Of a stretch of DNA of 64,000 bases, positions 47,662 to 56,672 are shown piece by piece; position 1 is the stretch's first letter, and each line of letters begins with the position of its first letter. The translations under genes were made by a program, and so were the position numbers. The notes under the pieces were generated by a model. The model did no database searches and had not been told where the DNA came from. It saw only the letters and a program-made list of their open reading frames with translations. The stretch comes from Nostoc sp. S4 (lineage in GTDB: Bacteria > Cyanobacteriota > Cyanobacteriia > Cyanobacteriales > Nostocaceae): NCBI GenBank assembly GCA_029379225.1, contig JAQYWR010000006.1, positions 113,622 to 177,621 of the forward strand, given 5' to 3'.

Positions 47662-47931
47662 TTAAATTTGATTTTGGGTATTACTACGGGCTAGACGTTG
47701 CGACAAGCTTTGGTACAGTGTTTCTGGCACTGATGCATGTAGCGATCGCCCTAGTCGATTTTTCCTTTGAGCTGCTTGTAGGCAACTCGCTTGCGGACAA
47801 ATATAGGCAGAACGCCCCATGCCCCGATCTAATTGTACCTTCCCTGATGGAAAGACGCGTACAATCCGCCAAAACTCATCTTTTAAACCTAGTTTGCGGC
47901 AGCTAATACAGCGCCGATAATTTGGTTTCAT
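47662..47931 (-). CDS. ylxR: YlxR (RnpM, DUF448) RNA-binding protein
   Basis: An 89-residue protein of the YlxR family, usually encoded between nusA and infB and reported to act on RNase P in some bacteria. Diagnostic text: RRCISCRKLGLKDEFWRIVRV, VQLDRGMGRSAYICPQASCLQAAQRKNRLGRSLHASVPETLYQSL. The CxxC (CISC) and the CPQASC pair are present. Position after nusA (150 bp) fits the standard operon. Confidence 0.92.
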   Translation of the reverse strand: MKPNYRRCISCRKLGLKDEFWRIVRVFPSGKVQLDRGMGRSAYICPQASCLQAAQRKNRLGRSLHASVPETLYQSLSQRLARSNTQNQI

Positions 47932-48080
47932 TGGTTTTGTGTAGGATCTCAGTTCCCCATTTAAGGTATAGAAATAAGTTAGTTACTACTATTTTTTACT
48001 TATACTAACTGTCCTTTACGAAAAAATCCTTGATATTGTGGTTCAACTTAACTTTAACAAAACTTTACAATGCTAATAAA

Positions 48081-49367
48081 TTATTTATCATCCTCAGGAT
48101 CGAAAGTATCATCATCTAATTCTTCTAATTCGTCTTGATTTTCGGCATCTAATTCCTCAAAATCAATATCATCTTCCTCTTCCTCTGCTTGATATTTGGC
48201 TCTAGAAGCTAGAAATTTTGCATCTTCGCCTGCATGGTCGTACTTAGCTTTGTCTTTGATGTCAATTTTCCAGCCTGTTAAGCGAGCTGCCAAGCGGACA
48301 TTTTGTCCTTCCTTGCCAATAGCCAAGCTTAGTTGATCTTCGGCCACTAGTACGTGAGTTTGCCGAGTTTCTGGGTCCATAAGGCGGACTTCATCTACCC
48401 GTGCTGGACTCAAAGCATTAGCGATATATGTTGCTGGGTCTGGTGACCAGCGAATTACATCTATTTTTTCACCACGTAATTCGTTGACTACTACTTGAAT
48501 TCGCGAACCCCGAGCTCCTATACATGCACCAACTGGGTCTACATCGCGATCGAGAGTATCTACTGCTATTTTAGTCCGAGGACCTACATAACGGGAAGGG
48601 GGGTTTGCCTCCCTAGCTACGGCAACAATCCGTACTACTTCATCTTCGATTTCTGGTACTTCATTAGCAAACAGATAAACTACCAAACCAGCATCCGCTC
48701 TAGATACTAGTAACTGCGGTCCCCGTTGCTGACCTTGGGAAACTTTTTTCAGATATACCTTGAAAGTGGCATTTGCCCGATAATTATCGTTAGGTAGCTG
48801 TTCCCGCTTTGGTAATTCGGCTTCCACTTCTGGCTGACCGAAGCCACTGCTAACTGCCAAAATTACTGATTGACGTTCAAACCGCAGGACTCTTGCTTGT
48901 AGGACAGTTCCTTCTAAGTCTTGAAACTCTTCTTGCACCATTTGGCGCTGTTGATCCCGAAGTTTTTGCGCTAGTACTTGCTTGGTTTGCATGGCAGCCA
49001 TGCGACCAAATTCACCTTGATCGGGTGTCACATCCAGCACCACAGAATCCCCTAACTGAGCTTCCGGAGCTACTAGTTGAACTTCGTCTAGAGAAATTTG
49101 ATGGTCTGTATTACTGACTTCTTCGACAATAGTTTTAGTAGAAAGAACGCGAAATCCTTCTCCTTCAATATCGAGTTCTACTTCAAAATTATCAAAATAA
49201 TCTTCATCAAACTGCCTGCGTTCTAAATTTTGAGCGCGACGGTAACGTTCGTAGCCTTTGAGTAGTGCTTCTCTAATAGCTGATTGAACTGCAAGACGAG
49301 GTAAATTGCGCTCACGACTAATACTTTCAATTAATTCTTTTAATCCAGGTAAAGTAACCATTGACAT
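48081..49367 (-). CDS. nusA: Transcription termination/antitermination factor NusA
   Basis: Binds RNA polymerase and nascent RNA. 428 residues from ATG 49367, which has AAGGAG seven bases upstream; a TTG two codons earlier is unlikely. Domains: N-terminal (LPGLKELIESISRERNLPRLAVQSAIREALLKGYERYRR), S1 (DLEGTVLQARVLRFERQSVILAV), KH1/KH2 (DPVGACIGARGSRIQVVVNELRGEKIDVI and SLAIGKEGQNVRLAARLTGWKIDIK). The acidic tail (EEEEDDIDFEELDAENQDELEELDDD) replaces the C-terminal AR repeats of E. coli NusA, as is usual in cyanobacteria. Confidence 0.97.
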   Translation of the reverse strand: MSMVTLPGLKELIESISRERNLPRLAVQSAIREALLKGYERYRRAQNLERRQFDEDYFDNFEVELDIEGEGFRVLSTKTIVEEVSNTDHQISLDEVQLVAPEAQLGDSVVLDVTPDQGEFGRMAAMQTKQVLAQKLRDQQRQMVQEEFQDLEGTVLQARVLRFERQSVILAVSSGFGQPEVEAELPKREQLPNDNYRANATFKVYLKKVSQGQQRGPQLLVSRADAGLVVYLFANEVPEIEDEVVRIVAVAREANPPSRYVGPRTKIAVDTLDRDVDPVGACIGARGSRIQVVVNELRGEKIDVIRWSPDPATYIANALSPARVDEVRLMDPETRQTHVLVAEDQLSLAIGKEGQNVRLAARLTGWKIDIKDKAKYDHAGEDAKFLASRAKYQAEEEEDDIDFEELDAENQDELEELDDDTFDPEDDK

Positions 49368-49384
49368 AAGCAATCTCCTTTAAA

Positions 49385-49660
49385 AATCAGGAACTAGGGA
49401 CTGGGGACTGGGCACTAGGCATAGGAAAGTCTGCACTCTTGCAGTTTCCTGACTTGTAGACCCTTGGAGGGTAGCTTCCCGAACGCGAGTGCGTTCTTTG
49501 TCAGGAGAAGGATAGCAAGTGGCGTCATGGAGCATTGGGGCAGAAGGGATGGGGTGCTTTAGGGAAAAGCCTTGAGCAACTTCCCCTAAAGCACCTTGAA
49601 GCCCCTCTACTCCTTTGTTCCCCCAATCCCCAGTCCTGAATCCCTAGTCCCTAGTCATTC
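49385..49660. repeat. Fold-back repeat element between nusA and rimP
   Basis: About 275 bp of repeats. Outer arms are heptads in inverted orientation (AGGGACTGGGGACTGGGC at the left; CCCCAATCCCCAGTCC and CCCTAGTCCCTAGTC at the right). Inside is a perfect 12-bp stem GGTGCTTTAGGG (49553-49564) / CCCTAAAGCACC (49584-49595) plus a GC-rich stretch CCCGAACGCGAGTGCG. Inserted in the rimP-nusA spacer; no ORF. Confidence 0.75.
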
Positions 49661-49662
49661 GT

Positions 49663-50124
49663 TTATCGACGCTCGTCTAGTTGCACCGTAGTAATTAGGG
49701 AGCGCTGAATTTCCACTACACGACCTTTTTGATTTAAGTAAACTGCTGTTTCATCCCGGCGAATCAACTGACCAGTCCATTCTTGTTGTCCGTCGTAGGG
49801 TTGGGAAGTGGAGATGATAACAGGAAATCCTTTAAAAGAAATAAACTCCCTGTCAGTGACCAATTGCCGGGAAATACCAGGACTGGACACTTCTAAGACA
49901 TAAGTATCTGGAAAGATTTCCGCAGCATCTAAGGAGATTTCTAAAGCACGGCTCATCCTTTCACAATCGTTTAACCCAGTGTCTTCCTGAGGATTGCGAA
50001 TGTCTACCCGCAACACTGGTGGATTTTGGTTAGTATGAAAAACTACGCTAACTAATTCCAATCCGAGTTCTTCTGCCACTGGTGTCGCTAAATCAATAAT
50101 TTTTGGTACTAAGGGATGAGCCAT
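49663..50124 (-). CDS. rimP: Ribosome maturation factor RimP
   Basis: Needed for 30S subunit maturation; first gene of rimP-nusA-ylxR-infB. ATG 50124 ([25 protein letters not shown]) gives 153 residues, normal for the family; the longer frame to 50205 has no RimP-like sequence. Motifs: [31 protein letters not shown] and [21 protein letters not shown], followed by the C-terminal SH3-like part [26 protein letters not shown]. Confidence 0.95.
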   Translation of the reverse strand: MAHPLVPKIIDLATPVAEELGLELVSVVFHTNQNPPVLRVDIRNPQEDTGLNDCERMSRALEISLDAAEIFPDTYVLEVSSPGISRQLVTDREFISFKGFPVIISTSQPYDGQQEWTGQLIRRDETAVYLNQKGRVVEIQRSLITTVQLDERR

Positions 50125-50266
50125 GAGAGAATTCAATAAAAAAAGTGGGCTTTGACCCACTTCCTGCGATAAGGATATCTTCCAAGAAGTCTTGTGGCGA
50201 ACCAATACTAGTTCGTCCTAATTCGAGTTTAGCGCATTTATTTTCTAGTGGGGTTTGGAGCAAACA

Positions 50267-50411
50267 GGGAGTGTGGGAGGATGGGGAACAAATGCAGGTG
50301 TGGGAGGACAAGGAGGTGTGGGGAGTGTGGGAGGATGGGGAACAAATCTTTCCCCCCTCTCTCCCCACACTCCCTATCTCCCCACACTCCCCACACTCCC
50401 TATCTTTACCA
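50267..50411. repeat. G-rich/C-rich minisatellite upstream of rimP
   Basis: An exact 27-bp direct repeat (50267-50293 and 50321-50347, beginning GGGAGTGTGGGAGGATGG) is separated by GTGTGGGAGGACAAGGAGG. It is followed by a C-rich stretch with CTCCCCACACTCCC units that is the inverse of the G-rich arm, so the whole can form a large hairpin. It sits between the rimP start and the 3' end of the next minus-strand gene. Confidence 0.8.
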
Positions 50412-50426
50412 TCTCCCTAAACTCCT

Positions 50427-51866
50427 TCATCTCCCTGGAAGAGTACTACTTTTATTGAGTATTGCTAGAACTGATACCTGTGTTCGTAGCTGTCTGGTTT
50501 GCTCGATAATTTGCTCAATATCTTCTTGGGACAAACGCTGAACGTAGTTGAGTTTGATTTCCTCTAAGAAGTCAAAAAGTAAACTCTCAATTTGTGAAAG
50601 TAAGTGTTTTTCTTTGATTTGCGCTGTCAATACCTCACTGAAACTTTTTCCTAGCTGGCTCATGAGTTTTGCGCCAACAGGGTCTTCAACAGCGCTAACT
50701 AAAGTTTTGTAAAGGTTTGTTGTGATTTGGGTTGCTAGTTGTTCGCTAAGCTGGGTTTCAACTTGTCCCACGCCTGGGAGATTCTGGAGGTTGCGGTAGA
50801 TAGGAATTTGATGGATGACGGTTTCAATATTGTGACGCAAAATGGCAACGATCGCTGGTTGGATTTCGGGTAGCACTTGGTAGATAATTGTATTTACCAA
50901 AAGAGTTGCGATCGCTTCTATTTCATTAACATTATTAATATCTATGTAGGATCGTATATTTTCTTGTTGCGACAACCACCGAATTAACTCACCCCGCTTA
51001 ATTGAACCCTGAACCTGGTTAATTACCCTTACTACTACAATTTCTGTAAGTTCTTCGGCAAAATTGGCGACAATCCCTTGATTAATTTGCCGCCGCACTG
51101 AGTGAAGATTCAATAACCGCACTTGGTCGAGGCGGATTAATACGGGTATAGTTCGTAACCATCGCCAAAAAGGTAGTAGTAAAAATAGGTCGTACCAACG
51201 CCATAAAAGTGCTTCTAAGGAGCTAAAACCAGGGTGTTGGCGTTTAATCAAGAAAGCACGCCCCAGTAATTCGGCAGCAAACAAAATCATAAATACTGAG
51301 TCAATAATCCAGAATTTATCAATCAATTCGCCACTTTCGCCAATTCGGCGGTAGTAGTTAGTGGCAATCAAAGGGCGGATTCTTTGATTAAAAAAACTAA
51401 TTTCTTTAGCCCAGCCTTTTTGGCTTAAGTACGGTTGACTCCAAAAAATCGCAAAGGATTGCTTTGCAGATTCATTGTCGATGCGATCGCGCATTCGATT
51501 TTTAATTTTTTCTAAAGTACCACTCTTATTTGCTCCTGCAAATGGGTTAGTATCAATCATTTCGTTGCTCAGACGAGTTATTTCATCTAGCCTGCTTTTT
51601 ACTTCAGGTGACTGTAACCCTGTTTGGCTGACTTGTTCTTCTAATGCGTTTAACGTTTCTAGATACTTTTTCGTCTCTCGATGCGGTTCAATACCTTTGA
51701 TTGGGTCATAGACTTGGACAATTTGAGGAAGTTTTTGCAAGTACAAATCCCGCCAAGATACGTAACTTAAATCGAACAAAACTAACCCTAAATTTACTGT
51801 GGCAACGATTGCCATAAATCTTTCATACCAGAGATTAGGCTGCTGAGTAATTTTTACATTTTTCAT
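50427..51866 (-). CDS. Predicted ion-channel-like membrane protein
   Basis: A 479-residue protein. N-terminal segment MAIVATVNLGLVLFDLSYVSW is followed by a soluble helical stretch. A second membrane region FWIIDSVFMILFAAELLGRAFLI and DLFLLLPFWRWLRTIPVLIRLDQVRLLNL looks like S3-S4 of the voltage-sensor/ion-transport fold, with Arg-rich LRTIPVLIRLDQVR. A long C-terminal helical domain follows (INQGIVANFAEELTEIVVVRVINQVQGSI, LPEIQPAIVAILRHNIETVIHQIP). No clear K+ selectivity filter was seen. Conserved-looking in cyanobacteria; function uncertain. Ends just before the minisatellite. Confidence 0.65.
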   Translation of the reverse strand: MKNVKITQQPNLWYERFMAIVATVNLGLVLFDLSYVSWRDLYLQKLPQIVQVYDPIKGIEPHRETKKYLETLNALEEQVSQTGLQSPEVKSRLDEITRLSNEMIDTNPFAGANKSGTLEKIKNRMRDRIDNESAKQSFAIFWSQPYLSQKGWAKEISFFNQRIRPLIATNYYRRIGESGELIDKFWIIDSVFMILFAAELLGRAFLIKRQHPGFSSLEALLWRWYDLFLLLPFWRWLRTIPVLIRLDQVRLLNLHSVRRQINQGIVANFAEELTEIVVVRVINQVQGSIKRGELIRWLSQQENIRSYIDINNVNEIEAIATLLVNTIIYQVLPEIQPAIVAILRHNIETVIHQIPIYRNLQNLPGVGQVETQLSEQLATQITTNLYKTLVSAVEDPVGAKLMSQLGKSFSEVLTAQIKEKHLLSQIESLLFDFLEEIKLNYVQRLSQEDIEQIIEQTRQLRTQVSVLAILNKSSTLPGR

Positions 51867-51984
51867 TTTTTGTTTGGTATTATACTTTGGCTGATTATCA
51901 ATTTTAGATTTTGCGAAAAGTTGAGCTAGTCGCTTGGTGTTAGCGTACCTCTGTTCGACTTTTTAAGATTAGAGGGTCGGCAGT

Positions 51985-52272
51985 ATGCAAGCAGAGGAGC
52001 TTTTCACGCCAGTTCTACAACTGTTACAACCACCAACAGCCGACTACCATGCATGGTTGACTGACTTAAGGCAACTGGCGTTAACTGTTGCCTTGTGGCG
52101 AACAAAGCTTTTCAAAACAGATTTTAGATTGGTTGTTTTGATTCATATTCAGCATGGTAGTTGCTCCTTGTTGGGGAGACCCAAGAGCGTACTGCCTCTT
52201 TTTGTGAGTGCGGTCGATCTAAAAAATGTTCGCAGATTCGTCAACGCAAATTCTCAAATCAAAATTGTTTGA
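51985..52272 (+). pseudogene. Possible gene remnant, 95-residue frame
   Basis: Only the first part (MQAEELFTPVLQLLQPPTAD, then YHAWLTDLRQLALTVALWR) has protein-like helical character; the remainder runs into a repeat-like GGGGAGACCCAAGAGCG stretch. Possibly a truncated gene whose end was replaced by repeat DNA. Not recognised. Confidence 0.25.
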
Positions 52273-52476
52273 TAACCAATCATCTTAGCTAAGACAAAAT
52301 ACTTCTTTTGATGGATGACACAAATTATCTGTCGTATATTTAGCTAAGTTTGACAAATATAAATTACAAATTATGCAAAAATCATTAAATAATCGCGAAA
52401 AAAGTTATTAAAGAAACTTAAAATGCAGCTGTTAATGTCTATAATCCTGCTGATTTAATCCGAAGGAGTTTTTAAT

Positions 52477-53166
52477 ATGTGGTGTGGGTTTGGAAAATCA
52501 AGCGCAACTTTTGCTGCTACTTGCCTGTTAACTGCTAGCATAGTAATTGCAGACACGGGTTTCGCAGCCCCTCAACGTAGTTATACGCCACAGCAATTTC
52601 GTGGTGTGTTACGAGGATTAGGCTATAACGTCAAGCTAACAAATACACCGTTAACGGACGAAGAAACTAAAAAAGCAATTCGTGAATTTCAGACTGGTTA
52701 TAAGCTAAAACCAGTTGATGGGATAGCTGGACCAAAAACCCAAAATTATGCTGCTAATATCATCAAAATTCTGCAAGGAAATTTGAATGCGGTTGTGAAG
52801 CCAAATCCTCCCCTTCCTCGCGATCATTTTTATGGTCCGCAAACGGAAGCAGCTGTGAAGGAATACCAAAAGAAAAATCAGTTGCAAGAAACTGGAATTG
52901 CTAATTTGTCACTTCGGCAAAAGCTGAATGAAGAAGCAAAGACAGTTTCGGGTCAGCCAGCTCCTCAGCCATCGCCTACACCGACGACTAGACCAACGAC
53001 TAAACCGACGGCTAGACCAACGACTAGACCAACGGCTAGACCGACGGCTACACCGACGGCTACACCGACGGCTACACCAACAGCTACACCAACAGCTACA
53101 CCGACGGCTACACCGACGGCTACACCAACAGCTACACCAACGGCTACACCAACAGCTACACCTTAA
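52477..53166 (+). CDS. Secreted peptidoglycan-binding protein with Thr-Pro repeat tail
   Basis: A 229-residue protein after a strong AAGGAG site. Signal peptide (FAATCLLTASIVIADTGFAA) and two PG_binding_1-like motifs (YTPQQFRGVLRGLGYNVKL, TKKAIREFQTGYKLKPVDGIAGPKTQ; FYGPQTEAAVKEYQKKNQLQETGIANLSLRQKL). The C-terminal 60 residues are a tetrapeptide repeat, TRPT/TKPT/ARPT changing to ATPT, coded by about 15 12-bp units (52983-53163). Such tails are flexible, possibly glycosylated wall linkers. The number of units is likely to vary between strains. Confidence 0.85.
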   Translation: MWCGFGKSSATFAATCLLTASIVIADTGFAAPQRSYTPQQFRGVLRGLGYNVKLTNTPLTDEETKKAIREFQTGYKLKPVDGIAGPKTQNYAANIIKILQGNLNAVVKPNPPLPRDHFYGPQTEAAVKEYQKKNQLQETGIANLSLRQKLNEEAKTVSGQPAPQPSPTPTTRPTTKPTARPTTRPTARPTATPTATPTATPTATPTATPTATPTATPTATPTATPTATP

Positions 53167-53374
53167 TCCTCAGCAATAAATTCCAAGCTCAAAGCCTCAA
53201 ACCAAGAAAATTCGTAATTGCTAATTCTCAAATTTGGAATTCAGACTTCACAGATAAGTCTGTTTGCTTTGAAGTTAAATGCTAGGTGTATTGTCTTGAG
53301 AACTCAAGTTAATTGCTCTGTAGTTCAATTACGAATTACGTACCTTGCTTCTCGCCTTCGGCGAGTATTACGAA

Positions 53375-54265
53375 TTACGGATTATTTGGTTCTTCTAAAG
53401 GTCTGCCTTTAGGTACAGGTAGAGCAGGGTTACGGTCATTGTAAGGCATAGGAATGTACTGAACAGTGGGTCGCCCTCCTTGTGGCTGCGGGTATAAATC
53501 CATCAGATCGTAAATAGAATGGGGCAGTCCAACGGTTATGGGCAGCCCCATTTCTGTTGCTTCTTCAACAGTAATGGGATAGTCATGGGTGACGCGCCCA
53601 GTTGTCAAGGCTTCGATAATCGATTCGATATTTTCTGGCTGAACTTTTTGTTTGGGTATACTGTCTTTGAGCAGAGTTCGCACAAACCGCTGTACTTGCC
53701 CTATTGCTTTACGTGCAAGGTCAGCCATAATCAGGGTTTGGTCGTCAATCTCGCTGATGGGTTTATCTTCAACTACTTTGAGGATACTTGCTGCTGGGAA
53801 GTTACCGAGTTGGGGATCGACTGGCCCCAAAACAGCGTTAGCGTCCATAACAATTTCATCAGAAGCGAGAGCTAGCATTGTACCGCCGCTCATTGCATAG
53901 TGGGGTACGAAGACTGTGACTTTTGCTTGGTGGCGAATTAATGCTCTAGCGATTTGTTCGGTAGCTAAGACCAAACCACCGGGAGTGTGCAAAATTAAGT
54001 CAATTGGCACATCTGGGGGAGTCAGACGAATTGCTCGTAGTATCTGTTCTGAGTCTTCGATAGTAATGTAGCGAGATAAAGGAATTCCCAGGAAGCTAAT
54101 GGACTCTTGGCGGTGAATTAGTAAAATCACCCGACTTTTGCGTTGCTGCTGAAATTCCTGTAAAGCACGCAAGCGTCGATATTCTATTTGGCGTTTTTGC
54201 CAAAGGGGTTGCAAAGATGTAAGAAGCAGGAAAATCCAGAATAAATCACCAATACCAAAGCCCAT
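53375..54265 (-). CDS. SDH-type/ClpP-fold membrane serine protease
   Basis: A 296-residue protein of the serine dehydrogenase proteinase group, related to SppA/ClpP by fold. An N-terminal hydrophobic stretch (IGDLFWIFLLLTSLQPL) anchors it to the membrane. The ClpP/crotonase core has IDLILHTPGGLVLATEQIARAL, VPHYAMSGGTMLALASDEIVMDANAVLGPVDPQLG (nucleophilic Ser in AMSGGT, followed by the GPVDPQ loop) and TGRVTHDYPITVEEATEMGLPI. The C-terminus is Pro-rich. Single gene, divergent from the kinase gene only by orientation in the region; substrate unknown. Confidence 0.85.
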   Translation of the reverse strand: MGFGIGDLFWIFLLLTSLQPLWQKRQIEYRRLRALQEFQQQRKSRVILLIHRQESISFLGIPLSRYITIEDSEQILRAIRLTPPDVPIDLILHTPGGLVLATEQIARALIRHQAKVTVFVPHYAMSGGTMLALASDEIVMDANAVLGPVDPQLGNFPAASILKVVEDKPISEIDDQTLIMADLARKAIGQVQRFVRTLLKDSIPKQKVQPENIESIIEALTTGRVTHDYPITVEEATEMGLPITVGLPHSIYDLMDLYPQPQGGRPTVQYIPMPYNDRNPALPVPKGRPLEEPNNP

Positions 54266-54344
54266 AAAATTATTTACTGTTCAAACTAATGGTTGCCGCC
54301 ATTATTTTGACAACTTTTGGGCGATCGCAATTCTATCGGAAGGC

Positions 54345-54452
54345 TAGAAGAGGTAGGGAGATGGGGAGTTTGATGTTTTGAGCTTTTAGCTTCAAATTTT
54401 AACTCTCCTCCTCATCCCCCTCATCTCCCCATCTCCCCCTTTCCCTCACCTC
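54345..54452. repeat. Heptad-like fold-back repeat 3' of the WD40 kinase gene
   Basis: G-rich arm GGTAGGGAGATGGGGAG (about 54352-54368) followed by a C-rich arm CTCCTCATCCCCCTCATCTCCCCATCTCCCC and CCTCACCTCCCTCACC. Arms are complementary. The C-rich arm reaches right up to the stop codon of the kinase gene. Confidence 0.65.
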
Positions 54453-54454
54453 CC

Positions 54455-56371
54455 TCACCTCTCCCTTCGCCAAATCTTGATAGTATCGTCATCGCCGCCA
54501 CTGACTAAGGTTTGTCCATCGGGACTGAAGGCGACGCATCTCACATAGCTGGAATGCCCTATGAGTGTGCTGACTTCTCTACCACTGTGTAAATGCCAGA
54601 GTTTGATGGTGTTGTCCCAACTACCACTAGCAAGAAGTTGCCTATCTTGGCTAAAGGCGACTGACCAAACTGAATCAGAATGACCAGTCAGAGTGCGAAT
54701 TTCTTTGCCTGTGTTCACATGCCACAGTTTAATTGTGTTGTCACCACTACCACTGGCTATGATTTCCCCATCATGGCTAAAGGCGATACAGTTGACAAAA
54801 AACGTATGTCCAACAAATGTGCTAATGTTTCTGCCTGTGTTTACATGCCACAGTTTAATCGTGTAGTCATTACTACCACTAGCTACAAGCTGTCTCTGCT
54901 GGCTGTTGGTGGTTGTAGCTGTTCTTGGAGAGTAGGCGACTGATGAAACTGGATCGAAATGACCTGTGAAAGTTTGGATTTCTATGCCAGTGTGTACCTG
55001 CCACAGTTTAATTGTGCAGTCAGCACTACCACTAACTAAAAGCTTGCCATCTGGACTAAAGGCGACGGAATTTACCCAGTTAGTATGACCGATGAGAGTA
55101 CGAATCTCTTTACCTGTGTTGACATCCCACAATTTAATCGTGTTATCCCAACTACCACTAGCCAAGATTCCCCAGTTGTTATCTGTGATTCCGCCAGTTT
55201 TGCCAGACTCTCCTTGAGAAAAAGAATTTGAAGATATTGGGCTAAAGGCAACACAATCAACCATGCTGGAATGACCAGAAAACCAACGACCCAGTTGACG
55301 CACTAGCTTACCAGTACCCAACTGCCAAAGTTTGATCGTTTTGTCATTGCTGCCACTAGCAAGAAGTTGTCCGTCTGGGCTAATGGCGATCGCATGAACC
55401 ATACTAGAATGACCTTTAAGGGTCTGTATGCATTGCCATTTCTGCCGATCTAATACAACAGGTCTATGTGATTGCACGCTAGGTGGAGGCAATTGTCCTC
55501 TAGGCTTGCTCGCTAAAGACATTGGTATTGTTACCGAATCTTCTCCAGGATCGTATTCCAGTAAATTTAACCACTCTTGCACGGACTGGGGACGATAAGT
55601 TGACTCCAAATCCATGCCGCACATAATAGCTTGATTTACTCTCTTACTGATGTTGAGATTAAAATATTGTGGTGGTTCTAAATTAACATTATGACGGCGA
55701 TCGTCTGCACTTGTTGGGATAACTCCTGTTAGCAAATTATACAAAGTAGCAGCTAAGGCGTAGATATCAATGTATTCTCCTCGTGGCGCTTCTAATTCAT
55801 ACTGTTCAGGTGGAGCAAAACCAGGAGTGCGATAAACTGTGTGCCTTTGAATCACATTGGGGATAAATTCTCTGGAAATGCCAAAGTCTATCAGTACCGC
55901 TTCTGATTTCTCAATGCGAATCATAATGTTGCGCGGTTTTAGATCTCGATGCAGCAAGCCCTTAGAGTGAATCAGCGTTAAAGCATCGCCAATTTGCCGG
56001 ATATACAACAGCGCTTCTGTTTCTGATAGCAGACCTGTCCGCTTCAAACGTTGTCCTAAGTCTTCGCCTTGGATGTACTCCATCACCATGCAAGGCAAAT
56101 TTCCTTCATCAAAAACGTTTTCTACTTGCACTATATGAGGATGGTGACATACAGCCAACCGAACTGCTTCATCACGGAAGTCTTGCCGTAATTTATTTCG
56201 GTGGAGTATCCAAGCGGGGTGATTCAATATTTCTTCTTTGAGGGTTTTTATCACTCGCAGTTGATTTCGTTGATTTCTGGCAAGATAAGTGATGCCAATT
56301 CCACCTTCGCCTAGTTGGCTTTCAATAATGTAGCGTCCTCCAAATAAAGACTTTCCTGGATTCCACACCAT
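54455..56371 (-). CDS. Serine/threonine kinase with seven WD40 repeats
   Basis: A 638-residue soluble kinase. Residues about 1-270 form a Hanks-type kinase: GEGGIGITYLA (P-loop), IKTLKEE (Lys), HRDLKPRNIM (catalytic Asp), DFGIS and APPEQYE. A short linker is followed by seven WD40 units, each with GH...VAFSPDG..LASGS.D.TIKLW; a full seven-blade propeller. Repeat 2 has an insertion (SSNSFSQGESGKTGGITDNN). WD40 kinases are frequent in filamentous cyanobacteria and act as interaction-dependent signalling proteins. A close paralogue of the kinase part is at 62291. Confidence 0.95.
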   Translation of the reverse strand: MVWNPGKSLFGGRYIIESQLGEGGIGITYLARNQRNQLRVIKTLKEEILNHPAWILHRNKLRQDFRDEAVRLAVCHHPHIVQVENVFDEGNLPCMVMEYIQGEDLGQRLKRTGLLSETEALLYIRQIGDALTLIHSKGLLHRDLKPRNIMIRIEKSEAVLIDFGISREFIPNVIQRHTVYRTPGFAPPEQYELEAPRGEYIDIYALAATLYNLLTGVIPTSADDRRHNVNLEPPQYFNLNISKRVNQAIMCGMDLESTYRPQSVQEWLNLLEYDPGEDSVTIPMSLASKPRGQLPPPSVQSHRPVVLDRQKWQCIQTLKGHSSMVHAIAISPDGQLLASGSNDKTIKLWQLGTGKLVRQLGRWFSGHSSMVDCVAFSPISSNSFSQGESGKTGGITDNNWGILASGSWDNTIKLWDVNTGKEIRTLIGHTNWVNSVAFSPDGKLLVSGSADCTIKLWQVHTGIEIQTFTGHFDPVSSVAYSPRTATTTNSQQRQLVASGSNDYTIKLWHVNTGRNISTFVGHTFFVNCIAFSHDGEIIASGSGDNTIKLWHVNTGKEIRTLTGHSDSVWSVAFSQDRQLLASGSWDNTIKLWHLHSGREVSTLIGHSSYVRCVAFSPDGQTLVSGGDDDTIKIWRRER

Positions 56372-56672
56372 TAGTATTATTTAACGTTTTCTGGTATTTA
56401 TTTTGGCACGGTATCAGAACAGCCAATACGAATTTTTGGCAATTTCATTGGAATTGCTATTGTAGCTTTCTAGAAGTTAATTACTTAGATAACATTTTCA
56501 TTCACCTCAATAGTAACTATTAATTAATAGTATAAAGTTGGATATACATTCATAGTTTTAGCTAAACTATGCCTTTATACCAAAATATGAAAGTTGATTG
56601 CTCGTGTTAAAGTAAACGGTAAATTTAGCAATATTTGCTCATAATAATTTGACTTGTAGGTAATCTAAAATT
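56372..56672. other. Intergenic region between divergent genes
   Basis: About 300 bp of AT-rich DNA between the WD40 kinase start and the DUF3365 gene; it should hold both promoters. Nothing else seen. Confidence 0.4.

Noticed and set aside
50145..50541. Three overlapping plus-strand open frames rich in Gly/Trp or Pro/Ser
   Set aside because: Translations of the G-rich/C-rich minisatellite; no start signals or domain.
52970..53166. CRISPR-like regularity at the Thr-Pro repeat
   Set aside because: 12-bp period without spacers, wholly inside an open reading frame.
52928..53179. His/Arg/Leu/Gln-rich repeat protein in another frame
   Set aside because: Shadow of the 12-bp repeat in the Thr-Pro tail gene; the other frame has the signal peptide and peptidoglycan-binding motifs.
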